Source of the DNA: an uncultured Actinomycetes bacterium
Lineage (GTDB): Bacteria; Actinomycetota; Acidimicrobiia; Acidimicrobiales; Acidimicrobilacustridaceae
Length of the DNA stretch: 15,255 nt
Direction: 5' to 3'
NCBI GenBank assembly: GCA_945957335.1
Contig: CAMFLJ010000052.1
Location: 1 to 15,255 of the forward strand
Every line of letters begins with the position of its first letter. Positions within the stretch are counted from its first letter, which is position 1. The position numbers and the translations under genes were made by a program. The notes under the pieces are model-generated. The model saw only the letters and a list, made by a program, of their open reading frames with translations, did not search any database and was not told the DNA's origin. Below, piece after piece: positions 6,748-15,255 of this stretch.

Positions 6748-7551
6748 CTAGCGCCGCTTGTAGACAGGGGTCCGCTTCTCCTTGAAGGCGAGCGGACCCT
6801 CCTTGGCGTCTTCGGTGGCGAACACGGCCTGGCCGTACGAGAACTCGTGGTCGAGCGCCTCTCGTTCGGTCATGCCTTCGGTCTCGCGCAGGGTGCGCAG
6901 CACGGCCTCCACGGCGATGGGGCCGTTGGCGGCGATCTGCTGGGCGATCTCCAGCGCCTTGTTCAGCGCCTGGCCCTCGTCGACGACGTGGCCGACGAGG
7001 CCGTACTGGAGGGCTTCGTCGGCGGTCAGCTCACGCCCGGCGAGCAGCACCTCGGCGGCGATGGTGTAGGGGATCTGGCGGCGCAGGCGCACGGCCGACC
7101 CGGCCATCGGGTAGAGCGAGCGCTTCACCTCGGAGACCGCGAAGCGAGCGGTGCGGCCGGCCACGCGGATGTCGGTGCCCTGGAGCAACTCGGTGCCGCC
7201 GGCGAAGGCGATGCCCTCGACCGCGGCGATCAGCGGCTTCTTGGGCTGGTAGTGGCGCAGCAGGCACTTCCACATGAGGTCGGGGTCGGCGGCCAGGCGG
7301 GCCTGCACGTCGATCTCGGTGTCGGCGTCCTCGCCGGCGTCGCCGGCCATGGCCCGCAGGTCGGCGCCCGAGGAGAAGTTGCCGTTGGCGCCGGTGAGGA
7401 TGATCGCCCGGACGTCGTCGTCGACGTCGGCGGCCTGCATGGCGTCGAGCATGCGGATGAGCATCGCCCCCGACAGGGCGTTGAGCCGCTTGGGCCGGTT
7501 CATCGTCATGATGAGGACGGCACCGTCTCGTTCGATCAGGGCGTCGGGCAT
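6748..7551 (-). CDS. Enoyl-CoA hydratase/isomerase (crotonase family)
   Basis: Would add water across the double bond of an enoyl-CoA to give the beta-hydroxyacyl-CoA. The 267 residues are standard for crotonases. FSSGADLRAM at 59-68 and GIAFAGGTELLQGTDI at 113-128 form the CoA pocket and oxyanion hole. Glu121 and Glu141 (in VSEVKRSLYP) match the two acid-base glutamates of true hydratases, so hydration is better supported than isomerisation alone. The ATG at 7551 has GAGG 8 bases upstream. An upstream in-frame extension to 7707 is Arg/Pro/Glu-rich and unlike any crotonase. It is the first gene of the operon with the DUF35 and thiolase-like genes, so its product may be the substrate that complex cleaves. 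Substrate unknown. Confidence 0.93.
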   Translation of the reverse strand: MPDALIERDGAVLIMTMNRPKRLNALSGAMLIRMLDAMQAADVDDDVRAIILTGANGNFSSGADLRAMAGDAGEDADTEIDVQARLAADPDLMWKCLLRHYQPKKPLIAAVEGIAFAGGTELLQGTDIRVAGRTARFAVSEVKRSLYPMAGSAVRLRRQIPYTIAAEVLLAGRELTADEALQYGLVGHVVDEGQALNKALEIAQQIAANGPIAVEAVLRTLRETEGMTEREALDHEFSYGQAVFATEDAKEGPLAFKEKRTPVYKRR

Positions 7552-7678
7552 GGCGTGCACCTCGTCGGGCTCGGGGGCCGGTGGGCGTTCACCGGCCGGG
7601 AGCCTCGACGCCGGCGCCCGCTCCCCCGAAGGGTCACGTTCCCCCGCGCCGCGTCGGTCCCCCGGCCGGCAGGAGTTC

Positions 7679-7707
7679 ACGGTAATTTGCTTAACGCCGC
7701 ATAGCAA
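7679..7707 (-). promoter_or_regulatory. Candidate promoter for the crotonase-DUF35-thiolase-like operon
   Basis: On the minus strand TTGCTA (4 of 6 to TTGACA) and TACCGT (fits TAnnnT) are spaced by 17 bases in the only AT-rich patch of this gap. Transcription would start near 7672, giving a leader of about 120 bases. TTGCT and AGCAA (7687-7707) form a small dyad over it that could be an operator. Confidence 0.35.
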
Positions 7708-7723
7708 CTTGTGGGCCCCACAA

Positions 7724-7779
7724 CCCGAACTGGCTGGGATCCACGTCGCTCTGGCGAGCTGAGACCCAACCAGTTCGGG
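7724..7779. repeat. 15-bp inverted repeat in the divergent spacer
   Basis: CCCGAACTGGCTGGG (7724-7738) and CCCAACCAGTTCGGG (7765-7779) pair in 14 of 15 positions, and the odd one is a G-U pair in minus-strand RNA. The 26-base spacer contains its own small stem (GCTC and GAGC, 7748-7759). It lies upstream of both the crotonase operon and the FUSC gene. It may be a shared operator with two half-sites or a folded RNA; no T-run follows. The rest of the 260-base spacer (7552-7811) shows only the candidate promoter above and GTGGG-C-CCCAC at 7711-7721. Confidence 0.6.
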
Positions 7780-7811
7780 ATCCGACGGGTGCCGTCGACC
7801 AAGATGCGGCG

Positions 7812-9965
7812 GTGCGGTTCGTCGACGACCCCGGGCTGATCCACCTCCGCCGCGGGGCCCGGGCGGCCGTCGTCGTGCCTGTCCTCTACGCCGCCACCAA
7901 CGCCACGGTCGGCACCACCGCTGCGCTCTACGCCTCGTTCGGCGCGTTCGCGTCGATGGCCTTCGCCGACTTCCAGGGCACCGCCCGCCGCCGGCTCGAG
8001 GGCTACGGCGTGCTCGCCGTGCTCGGCGCTCTCCTGATCCTGCTCGGCAGCTGGGTCGCCGGGCTGCCGGTGCTGGTCCCGACCCTCACGATCCTCGCCG
8101 TCACGTTCACGATCCGGTTCGTCGGCTGCCTCGGCGGCTACGCCATCGCCGCCGGCACCACCCTGATGCTCGCGTTCGCCCTCGCCGTGATGACCACGCC
8201 CGTCGAGCAGGTCGACCAGCGCACGTTCGGATGGCTGCTCGGCTGCGCCGCCGCGGCGGCCGCCTCGATGGTGGCCGCGCTCCCCCGCCACTCGATCGCC
8301 CGGGACCGGCTGGCCGCCCAGAGCCGGGCGCTCGCCTCCCACCTGCGCGACCGCGCCGCGGGCCGGGCGACGACCGCCCCCGACATCGTCGCGGTCCGCC
8401 AGGTCCGCGAGGAGCTGGCCGTGTCGTCGGGCCGGCCGCTCGTCCCGTCGCTGTCACAGGCCGCCCTCGGTGAGACGCTCGACGCCCTCGGCCGGGCCAC
8501 GATCCTGTGCGCCCACCTCGATCCCGACGTGAACCTCGGCGCCGACGGCGCAGGCACCGACCGGCTCGCCGAGGCGGCGGCCGATGCCTTCGACGCCGCG
8601 GCCCACGTGATCGGCGGCACCGAAGGGTTCGACCCCGCGGCCACCCACGCCGCGCTGGTGGCCCACCGCGAGCGCACGGTCGCCGCCCTCACCGACCCCG
8701 ACCCCGACGTGCGCCGGTCGGTCGAGGACGCGGCGGCCACGGCCATGCGCGTCCGCATCGTCACGTCGCTCGGCGCCCTGTGCGCCTCGGCCGCCGCACT
8801 GTGGCAGGGCCGGCCGCTGGACGAGCCCGACCGGCTCGACGTCGCCGTCGCCCTGCCCGAGCCCGGGGCGCGCGCCTTCTGGCGCCGCGCCCGCCGCACG
8901 CTGCGCTTCCACCTCCGCTGGGAGAGCACCCGCTTCCGCAACAGCCTCCGCGCCGGGGTGGCGGTGGCCGCCTCGCTGCTCGTCGCCCGGGCTGTCGCCT
9001 TCGACCACGCCTTCTGGGTGGTCCTCGGCACGCTCATGGTCCTCCGCAGCGGGGCGAGCGACACCACCACCACGGCCCTGCAGGCCCTGCGCGGCACCCT
9101 CATCGGCTTCGTGATCGCCGTGCCGATCGCCGTCGTCGCCGACGGGCACGACGGGCTGCTCTGGGTCCTGCTCCCGTTCGTGGCGTTCCTGTCGGCCTGG
9201 GCGCCGGGGGCGATCGGCCTCGGCAGCGGCCAGGCCGCGTTCACCGTCTTCGTCGTGGTGCTGTTCAACCTGGCGGTGCCCGAGGGCACCCAGACCGCTG
9301 TGCTGCGCGTCGAGACCGTCGCCACCGGCATCGCGGTGGCGACGGTGGCCGGGTTCCTCTTCTGGCCCCGTGGCCCGCGCCCGACCCTCGGGCCCCTGAC
9401 CGCCCGCCTCTACCGGGCATCGGCCGCGCTGCTGAGGGCCGTCAGCGCCGACGCCCTCGCCCTAGGGCACCCCGGGGCCGACCGGGCCGCGGCGCGCCAC
9501 GCCCTCGTCGAGTCGCGCGAGCAGGTCGAGGAGACGCTCCGCGAGATCGCGGCGGTCGAGAAGGGCGGCATCGAGATGCCGCGCCGGCTCGCCCTGCTCA
9601 CCACGCCGGCGCTGGTCGAGGCCGGCGACTGGTCGCGGGCCGACCTCGCCGGCGGCACCATCACGCCTGCCGAGGGCCTCCCCGAACAGCCCCCCGTCGA
9701 GGTCGAGGCCCAGGCCTTCGAGGTGGCCGGTCGGCTCGACGAGCTCGCGTCGTCCCTGGCGGCCTCGGGGGCCACGGCCGTGGAGTTCGAGGGCCCGGCC
9801 GCACGAGGTCGGGGCCGGCCCGACGCCGCGGGGCGCGACCCGGCCGAGTTCCTGCGCCTCGTGTGGCTCTGGACCTGGCTCGGCATCGTCGACGACGCCG
9901 CACGGCGCACGGCCGACGACGCGCTGGCCGCGGTCAGGCCGATCGGGCGGCGGTGGTGGCGCTGA
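7812..9965 (+). CDS. FUSC-family integral membrane protein (putative aromatic-acid type exporter)
   Basis: 717 residues with the typical two-block FUSC layout. A first membrane block spans about 18-157, and a cytoplasmic stretch of about 200 residues follows. A second membrane block spans about 378-517, opening with NSLRAGVAVAASLLVARAVAF and containing FWVVLGTLMVLRS at 401-413, and a cytoplasmic tail rich in charged helices ends the protein. Characterised relatives (AaeB, and YccS-like proteins) are inner-membrane exporters of aromatic acids or unknown compounds; the cargo here is unknown. The GTG at 7812 is the only start that fits the first membrane segment; the nearby ATG at 7804 is out of frame. 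There is no ribosome site, and CAAGAT lies 6 bases before the GTG, so a leaderless start is possible but weakly supported. It faces away from the crotonase operon. Confidence 0.88.
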   Translation: MRFVDDPGLIHLRRGARAAVVVPVLYAATNATVGTTAALYASFGAFASMAFADFQGTARRRLEGYGVLAVLGALLILLGSWVAGLPVLVPTLTILAVTFTIRFVGCLGGYAIAAGTTLMLAFALAVMTTPVEQVDQRTFGWLLGCAAAAAASMVAALPRHSIARDRLAAQSRALASHLRDRAAGRATTAPDIVAVRQVREELAVSSGRPLVPSLSQAALGETLDALGRATILCAHLDPDVNLGADGAGTDRLAEAAADAFDAAAHVIGGTEGFDPAATHAALVAHRERTVAALTDPDPDVRRSVEDAAATAMRVRIVTSLGALCASAAALWQGRPLDEPDRLDVAVALPEPGARAFWRRARRTLRFHLRWESTRFRNSLRAGVAVAASLLVARAVAFDHAFWVVLGTLMVLRSGASDTTTTALQALRGTLIGFVIAVPIAVVADGHDGLLWVLLPFVAFLSAWAPGAIGLGSGQAAFTVFVVVLFNLAVPEGTQTAVLRVETVATGIAVATVAGFLFWPRGPRPTLGPLTARLYRASAALLRAVSADALALGHPGADRAAARHALVESREQVEETLREIAAVEKGGIEMPRRLALLTTPALVEAGDWSRADLAGGTITPAEGLPEQPPVEVEAQAFEVAGRLDELASSLAASGATAVEFEGPAARGRGRPDAAGRDPAEFLRLVWLWTWLGIVDDAARRTADDALAAVRPIGRRWWR

Positions 9966-9975
9966 GGACCAGGCC

Positions 9976-9995
9976 GCGGCGCCCGTGGGCGCCGT
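9976..9995. terminator. Candidate bidirectional terminator between FUSC and nfu genes
   Basis: CGGCGCCC and GGGCGCCG (9977-9994, with a further G-T pair outside) form a strong stem around GT, which would open to a 4-base loop. It lies in the 36-base gap between two genes that converge. No T-run follows. Confidence 0.45.
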
Positions 9996-10001
9996 GAGCC
10001 C

Positions 10002-10688
10002 CTAGGAGTAGAAGGGGTTGTCGCCGGCCTCGTGGTCGGTGACGTCGACGACGTCGGTGACCTCGGGGATGGCCTCCTTGATGGCCACCTGGATGCCCTC
10101 GCGCAGCGTGGCCGCGCTCATCGAGCAGCCCTGGCAACCGCCGCCCATGGTGATGAACACCGTGGTGTCCTCGACGCCCACCAGGTCGGCGAAGCCGCCG
10201 TGCGACGCCAGGCTCGGGTTGACCGCCTCGGCCAGGAGCTGGCGCACCTTGTCGGCGAGGTCGCCGGTGAGCTCGATGTTGCGGCCCACGAGCGGGTTGG
10301 GCTTGTTGGGGTTGCGGATGACCAGGCCCCCCTGCCCCGACGCGCTCGGCACGTCGAGGGTGGCGCCCCGCATCTCCTCGACGCTGTCGGCGGCCACCAC
10401 GACGCTGAGCCCGCCCTGGACCGAGAGGTCGTCGGCCTCGTCGAGCTCGGAGATGACCTCGAAGGCGAGGTCGTAGGTGTAGTCGGTGCCCGACGTGCCG
10501 GTGATGGCGACACGGAGGCACAGGGTGCCCGGGTCCTCCTCGCCGTCGCGGATCTCGAGCACCCGCTCGAGGGCGGCAGGGCTGACGGTGAGCACCGGCG
10601 CGGAGCCGGTGTCGGCCGTGGCGCCCGCGCCCCCATCCACCTCGGTGGCAGCGTCGGTGTCGGTGGTGTCGGTGGTGTCGGTCGACAT
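10002..10688 (-). CDS. nfuA: NfuA-like iron-sulfur cluster carrier (degenerate A-type domain plus NifU domain)
   Basis: 228 residues. After a Thr/Asp-rich tail (1-30) comes an A-type (HesB/IscA-like) domain at about 31-126 that has lost the three cluster cysteines (only Cys57 remains, out of place). A NifU-type domain at about 143-216 carries the cluster-binding CQGC at 185-188 in MGGGCQGCSMS. This domain order is that of bacterial NfuA, which takes a 4Fe-4S cluster from the SUF or ISC scaffold and hands it to client enzymes. The ATG at 10688 has GAGGGG 7 bases upstream; an in-frame GTG at 10715 has none and lies inside a hairpin. The gene converges with FUSC and lies behind the mannosyltransferase gene. 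No suf or isc genes are in view. Confidence 0.9.
   Translation of the reverse strand: MSTDTTDTTDTDAATEVDGGAGATADTGSAPVLTVSPAALERVLEIRDGEEDPGTLCLRVAITGTSGTDYTYDLAFEVISELDEADDLSVQGGLSVVVAADSVEEMRGATLDVPSASGQGGLVIRNPNKPNPLVGRNIELTGDLADKVRQLLAEAVNPSLASHGGFADLVGVEDTTVFITMGGGCQGCSMSAATLREGIQVAIKEAIPEVTDVVDVTDHEAGDNPFYS
10656..10682 (-). repeat. Three 9-base tandem repeats at the start of nfu
   Basis: On the coding strand ACCGACACC occurs three times in a row and encodes Thr-Asp-Thr three times from residue 3. Copy-number change would keep frame and alter only the disordered tail. Confidence 0.8.
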
Positions 10689-10706
10689 CTCGGATCCCCT
10701 CGGAGC

Positions 10707-10734
10707 GGAAAACACGGCCGTGGCCGGGTTTTCC
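10707..10734. promoter_or_regulatory. Terminator-like hairpin or operator in front of nfu
   Basis: GGAAAAC (10707-10713) and GTTTTCC (10728-10734) are perfect inverted arms. Inside them CGGCC-GT-GGCCG makes a second stem. On the minus strand the element reads A-tract, GC stem, T-tract, like an intrinsic terminator for the mannosyltransferase gene, which ends at 10775. Its end is only 18 bases from the nfu ATG, so it must also affect nfu, as an attenuator or as an operator over the start of transcription. Confidence 0.55.
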
Positions 10735-10736
10735 CC

Positions 10737-10742
10737 ACGCTA
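10737..10742 (-). promoter_or_regulatory. Candidate -10 box for nfu
   Basis: TAGCGT on the minus strand fits TAnnnT and is the same hexamer found before the mannosyltransferase gene. Transcription would begin near 10730, within the inverted repeat at 10707-10734, with a leader of about 42 bases. Confidence 0.35.
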
Positions 10743-10747
10743 CCGCC

Positions 10748-10761
10748 CGTCGGGGCCGACG
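10748..10761 (-). terminator. Small hairpin just after the mannosyltransferase gene
   Basis: CGTCGG and CCGACG flank two bases, 13 bases past the stop codon. It is short with a tight loop and no T-run, so it is weak as a terminator by itself. Confidence 0.25.
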
Positions 10762-10774
10762 CGGCAGGCCCGGC

Positions 10775-12076
10775 TCAGCTCAGGTAGGAGCCCCGGCCGT
10801 AGAGCACGGCCATGGCGAGCAGCGCGACGAGCGACAGCGGGAGCACCACGTTGCGGAGGCCCCGCCGCTCCGAGAGCAGCGCGCCGAACGCCGCAAGGGC
10901 GGGGAAGGCGGAGAGCAGGTAGCGACCCGAGCCCATGAAGTCCTTGGTGCCCACGAGGGCCAGCCCGCACACCCCGAGCACGTAGAGGGCGTAGGCCCAC
11001 CCGAAGCGGCGCTTCACGGCGGGGAGCAGCGCCAGGCCGCCGATCACGAGCAGGCCCTGCACCACGAGGTTGATCGTGCCGCCGCTGAACGGGTGGTCGC
11101 GGATGGTCTCGAACAGGCGGAACTTGAGCCAGGTGCTCGGGCCCGCACCCTGGTCCCAGCCCTTCGAGGCCTCGACCGTGGCGAACAGGAACGGGTCGCC
11201 GAAGCGCACCCAGAGGTAGGCGCACCACGCGGCCACGCCCCCGAAGGCGAGCACGATCGGTGAGTCGCGCCACGACAGGCCCCGCGGGTCGAAGGCGGCG
11301 ACCAGGCCCCGCTCGCCGTGCGCGGTGTTGCGCCGCTCGATGAGCCGGAACAGCAGGGCGGCGGCGACGATCACGCCCGACGGCCGCCCGGCCGACGCCA
11401 CGATGCCCACGACGCCCGCCCAGAAGACGCGGTCGCGCTCGAGCAGCAGGAAGGCCCCGACGGTGGCGGCCAGGAAGAGGGCGTCGGCGTACACCGCGCC
11501 GTACTGGTACCAGCCGTAGGGGTAGACGAGCAGCACCAGCAGGGCCAGGAGCGCGGCCGCCGGCTTCAGGAACTGGTCGGCCCACCGGCGGAAGCACACG
11601 GCGAGGGCGGCACCGCTCGCCAGCGTGACCATCGAGCCGGTGATGAAGATCGACGGGAACAGCCAGCTGAACGCCTTGACCACGACGGGGTACGACGGCC
11701 AGAACGCCACCGCCGACTGCACGTCGTCGCCCGGGTAGTAGGAGTAGCCGTCGCGCACGATGGCCCGGTACCAGTAGGCGTCCCAGCGCTGCCAGCCCTC
11801 GAAGAAGGTGCCGCCGGCGATGCCGGGGCGGGCCGGGTAGCGGGGGTCGTGGGCCAGGTGTGTGGTGCCGAACCACACCGCCAGCCACACCAGCGCGGCC
11901 ACGACCGCGAAGAGGGCGAGCGCGTGCCACCACGGCGCCGGCGCCCACGTGGCGTCGCCCGCGTCGGGCGCGGCGTCGACCCGCCGCTCGTGGGCGGGTT
12001 CGGCGAGAGCGCTCGCGGCGCCGGCGGTGGGCAGCTGGGTCGACACGGTCGTGGGTGGTGCGTTCCCCGTCTGCAC
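10775..12076 (-). CDS. Multi-pass membrane mannosyltransferase-like protein (PIG-V / GT-C fold)
   Basis: 433 residues with about ten hydrophobic segments. The first (about 50-70) is followed by a long loop with FFEGWQRWDAYWYRAIVRDG at 91-110 and AFWPSYPVVVKAF at 124-136. The RWDxxWY pattern and the late GSGRYLLSAFPAL at 382-394 match the PIG-V (GPI mannosyltransferase 2) family. Bacterial members are thought to use a polyprenyl-phosphate sugar at the outer face of the membrane; donor and acceptor here are unknown, with a lipoglycan or cell-wall glycan likely. Asp99 is the probable catalytic residue by family analogy. I chose GTG 12076 because TAGCGT lies 8 bases upstream, as expected for a leaderless mRNA; GTG 12046 is the alternative. 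The frame is open to 12196, but that would run into the ABC-F gene. Confidence 0.82.
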   Translation of the reverse strand: MQTGNAPPTTVSTQLPTAGAASALAEPAHERRVDAAPDAGDATWAPAPWWHALALFAVVAALVWLAVWFGTTHLAHDPRYPARPGIAGGTFFEGWQRWDAYWYRAIVRDGYSYYPGDDVQSAVAFWPSYPVVVKAFSWLFPSIFITGSMVTLASGAALAVCFRRWADQFLKPAAALLALLVLLVYPYGWYQYGAVYADALFLAATVGAFLLLERDRVFWAGVVGIVASAGRPSGVIVAAALLFRLIERRNTAHGERGLVAAFDPRGLSWRDSPIVLAFGGVAAWCAYLWVRFGDPFLFATVEASKGWDQGAGPSTWLKFRLFETIRDHPFSGGTINLVVQGLLVIGGLALLPAVKRRFGWAYALYVLGVCGLALVGTKDFMGSGRYLLSAFPALAAFGALLSERRGLRNVVLPLSLVALLAMAVLYGRGSYLS

Positions 12077-12084
12077 CGGGCGCG

Positions 12085-12090
12085 ACGCTA
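12085..12090 (-). promoter_or_regulatory. Candidate leaderless -10 box of the mannosyltransferase gene
   Basis: TAGCGT on the minus strand, 8 bases before GTG 12076. No ribosome site is present, so the mRNA probably starts at or next to the start codon. Confidence 0.45.
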
Positions 12091-12131
12091 TCGCTCCGGA
12101 GGAGGCCGACGGAGGCAGGTGCAGGGGGCCG

Positions 12132-12137
12132 TAGCCT
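12132..12137 (+). promoter_or_regulatory. Candidate leaderless -10 box of the ABC-F gene
   Basis: TAGCCT, 7 bases before GTG 12145. There is no purine-rich ribosome site at usable distance; AGGGGG is about 20 bases upstream of the GTG and too far. Confidence 0.5.
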
Positions 12138-12144
12138 CCTGCCC

Positions 12145-13956
<1,812 letters not shown>

Positions 13957-13967
13957 ATTGGCCCGCC

Positions 13968-15255
13968 GTGATCGACGTCGAGGCCAACACCGAGGCCCTG
14001 CACGAACTGCGCAAGGCCCGGCGAGCCAACCGGCTGGCCGACGTCCACTGGATCGACGCGCTCTACCGCGTCTACATGACCGGCCTCGTCGGTGTGATCC
14101 TCGTGCTGCTCGCGTCGGGCCAGCTGCCCAACGAGAAGGTCTCCGGCCCCGAGGCGATCACCTTCGCCAACGAGGCCCCGATGTGGCTGGGCCTGCTCGT
14201 GGCGGTGGCCGTCGGCATCGGCCTGCGCTCCGGCGGCCGCGGCGGCCCGCTGGTGCTCGAGGCCCCGGTCGTGATGCACGAGCTCAACGCGCCGGTCCCC
14301 CGCGCCGCGGTCGTGCGCGGCCCGGCCATCAAGCAGCTGCGCTTCCTCGCCTTCGCCGGTGCGGTGGTCGGCGCCATCATCGGCGAGCTCGCTGCCCGCC
14401 GCCTTCCCCAGAACGTCGTGCCGGTCGTGATCTGCACGAGCCTCACCTTCGCCCTCGCCGGCGTGCTCGCCTCGGCCACCGCCATGGCCGCGTCGGGCCG
14501 GCGCCTGCGCTGGTGGCCCGCCAACCTGATCGCCGTGGTGCTGATCGGCTGGTCGGTGATCGACATCACCACCAAGCACATGACCTCGCCGCTCACGATG
14601 CTGGCCGAGATCGCCTTCTGGCCGATCACGTTCCGCATCACGGGCCTGGTCGGCGTCGTCCTCGTCGTGCTGCTCGTCGTGCTGGCCATGCGCCGCATCG
14701 GCGACCTCTCGCTCGAGCACGCCCTGCGCCGGGCCGGGCTCGTCGCCCAGCTGCGCTTCGCCGTCACCCTCCAGGACGTCCGCACCGTGGTGCTGCTGCG
14801 GCGCCAGCTCTCCCAGGAGAACCCGAGGCTGCGGCCCTGGATCCGCATCGGCCGGCCCCGCAAGCGCGGCCTGGTGCCCCCGGTCTGGAAGCGCGACTGG
14901 CAGAGCTACCTGCGCTTCCCGCTCCCCCGCCTGATCCGGATGCTCATGCTGGGTGCCGTCGCCGGGCTCTCGCTCGGGCTCATGTGGCGCGGCACGATCC
15001 CGATGGTGATCGTCGCCGGCGTCGCCCTCTACCTCGCCGCCTACGACGCGGCCGAGCCGGCGGCCCAGGAGGTCGACCACCCCACCCGCTGGGAGAGCTA
15101 CCCCATCGAGCCGGGCCGCCTCATCCTCCAGCACCTCGCCGCCTCGTTCCAGATGACCTTCACCATCCCCGCCTGGATGACCTGGGGCCTACGCCTCGCG
15201 GCCGTCGCCGTCTGCCTCACCGCCGGACACTGGAGGCCGCGGAGGATCCCCGCCC
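13968..15255 (+). CDS. Unrecognised multi-pass membrane protein, C-terminus cut by the window edge
   Basis: 429 codons with no stop before the edge. I do not recognise the family with confidence. Hydrophobic segments lie at about 36-51, 71-87, 125-142, 150-175, 185-200, 217-241, 324-340, 343-360 and 396-418. Between segments six and seven is a basic cytoplasmic region of about 80 residues with LRFAVTLQDVRTVVLLRRQL at 262-281 and a Pro/Arg-rich stretch at 286-318. The C-terminal part has EVDHPTRWESYPIEPGRL at 368-385. The repeated layout (two membrane blocks around a basic loop) recalls exporter permeases, and an ABC-type partner could be encoded beyond the edge; the adjacent ABC-F is not a transporter subunit. 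The GTG start follows a TAGATT box by 8 bases, without a ribosome site. Codon use is the same GC-rich pattern as its neighbours. Confidence 0.85.
   Translation, partial: MIDVEANTEALHELRKARRANRLADVHWIDALYRVYMTGLVGVILVLLASGQLPNEKVSGPEAITFANEAPMWLGLLVAVAVGIGLRSGGRGGPLVLEAPVVMHELNAPVPRAAVVRGPAIKQLRFLAFAGAVVGAIIGELAARRLPQNVVPVVICTSLTFALAGVLASATAMAASGRRLRWWPANLIAVVLIGWSVIDITTKHMTSPLTMLAEIAFWPITFRITGLVGVVLVVLLVVLAMRRIGDLSLEHALRRAGLVAQLRFAVTLQDVRTVVLLRRQLSQENPRLRPWIRIGRPRKRGLVPPVWKRDWQSYLRFPLPRLIRMLMLGAVAGLSLGLMWRGTIPMVIVAGVALYLAAYDAAEPAAQEVDHPTRWESYPIEPGRLILQHLAASFQMTFTIPAWMTWGLRLAAVAVCLTAGHWRPRRIPA

Noticed and set aside
7552..7707. Upstream extension of the crotonase by 52 codons
   Set aside because: Crotonases begin close to MPDALIERDG; the extension is unlike the family, and GAGG before ATG 7551 supports the shorter start.
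7720..7795. Possible tRNA-like fold, because of the arms and a TTCG near 7774
   Set aside because: No acceptor, anticodon and T-arm set can be drawn; the long 15-bp arms do not fit a tRNA.
8507..9997. 496-codon plus-strand frame inside the FUSC gene, and minus-strand frames there
   Set aside because: Arg/Pro/Gly-rich off-frame reading of the FUSC gene.

Overview
The window is about 15.3 kb of very GC-rich, gene-dense DNA. It looks like chromosome from a high-GC actinobacterium. An acidimicrobial lineage such as Iamia or Ilumatobacter is my guess from the gene content (paired thiolase-like genes with a DUF35 partner, an NfuA-type protein, a Uup-type ABC-F, a PIG-V mannosyltransferase) and from repeated leaderless GTG starts behind TAnnnT boxes. 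The genus is not provable from this sequence alone. I see no rRNA, tRNA, CRISPR array, insertion sequence or integrase. No gap between genes exceeds 300 bases; the largest is 260.

Region A (1-3359, minus strand) reads right to left as patatin-like lipase, MarR regulator, acyl-CoA ligase and short-chain dehydrogenase. The last is cut by the left edge. The patatin and marR genes overlap by GTGA, and the ligase and dehydrogenase genes overlap by ATGA. A candidate promoter and a near-palindrome sit just before the ligase.

Region B (3462-7551, minus strand) reads crotonase, a double DUF35 protein, thiolase-like protein 1 and thiolase-like protein 2, with overlapping start and stop codons among the last three. 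Both thiolase-like proteins lack the usual catalytic Cys and His residues, as do the Ltp2-type retro-aldolases that partner with DUF35 proteins in steroid side-chain degradation. The most coherent reading is CoA-ester catabolism in which a hydratase makes a beta-hydroxyacyl-CoA and a DUF35/pseudothiolase complex splits it. The ligase and dehydrogenase of region A could feed or extend that path. Two strong GC hairpins separate A from B.

Region C (7552-9965): a 260-base divergent spacer with a 15-bp inverted repeat, then a plus-strand FUSC-family membrane protein.

Region D (10002-12076, minus strand): an NfuA-like iron-sulfur carrier and, upstream of it, a PIG-V-like membrane mannosyltransferase. 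A terminator-like hairpin sits right in front of nfu.

Region E (12145-15255, plus strand): a Uup-type ABC-F ATPase and an unrecognised multi-pass membrane protein cut by the right edge. The stop codon of the ABC-F gene is part of the -10 box of the membrane-protein gene.
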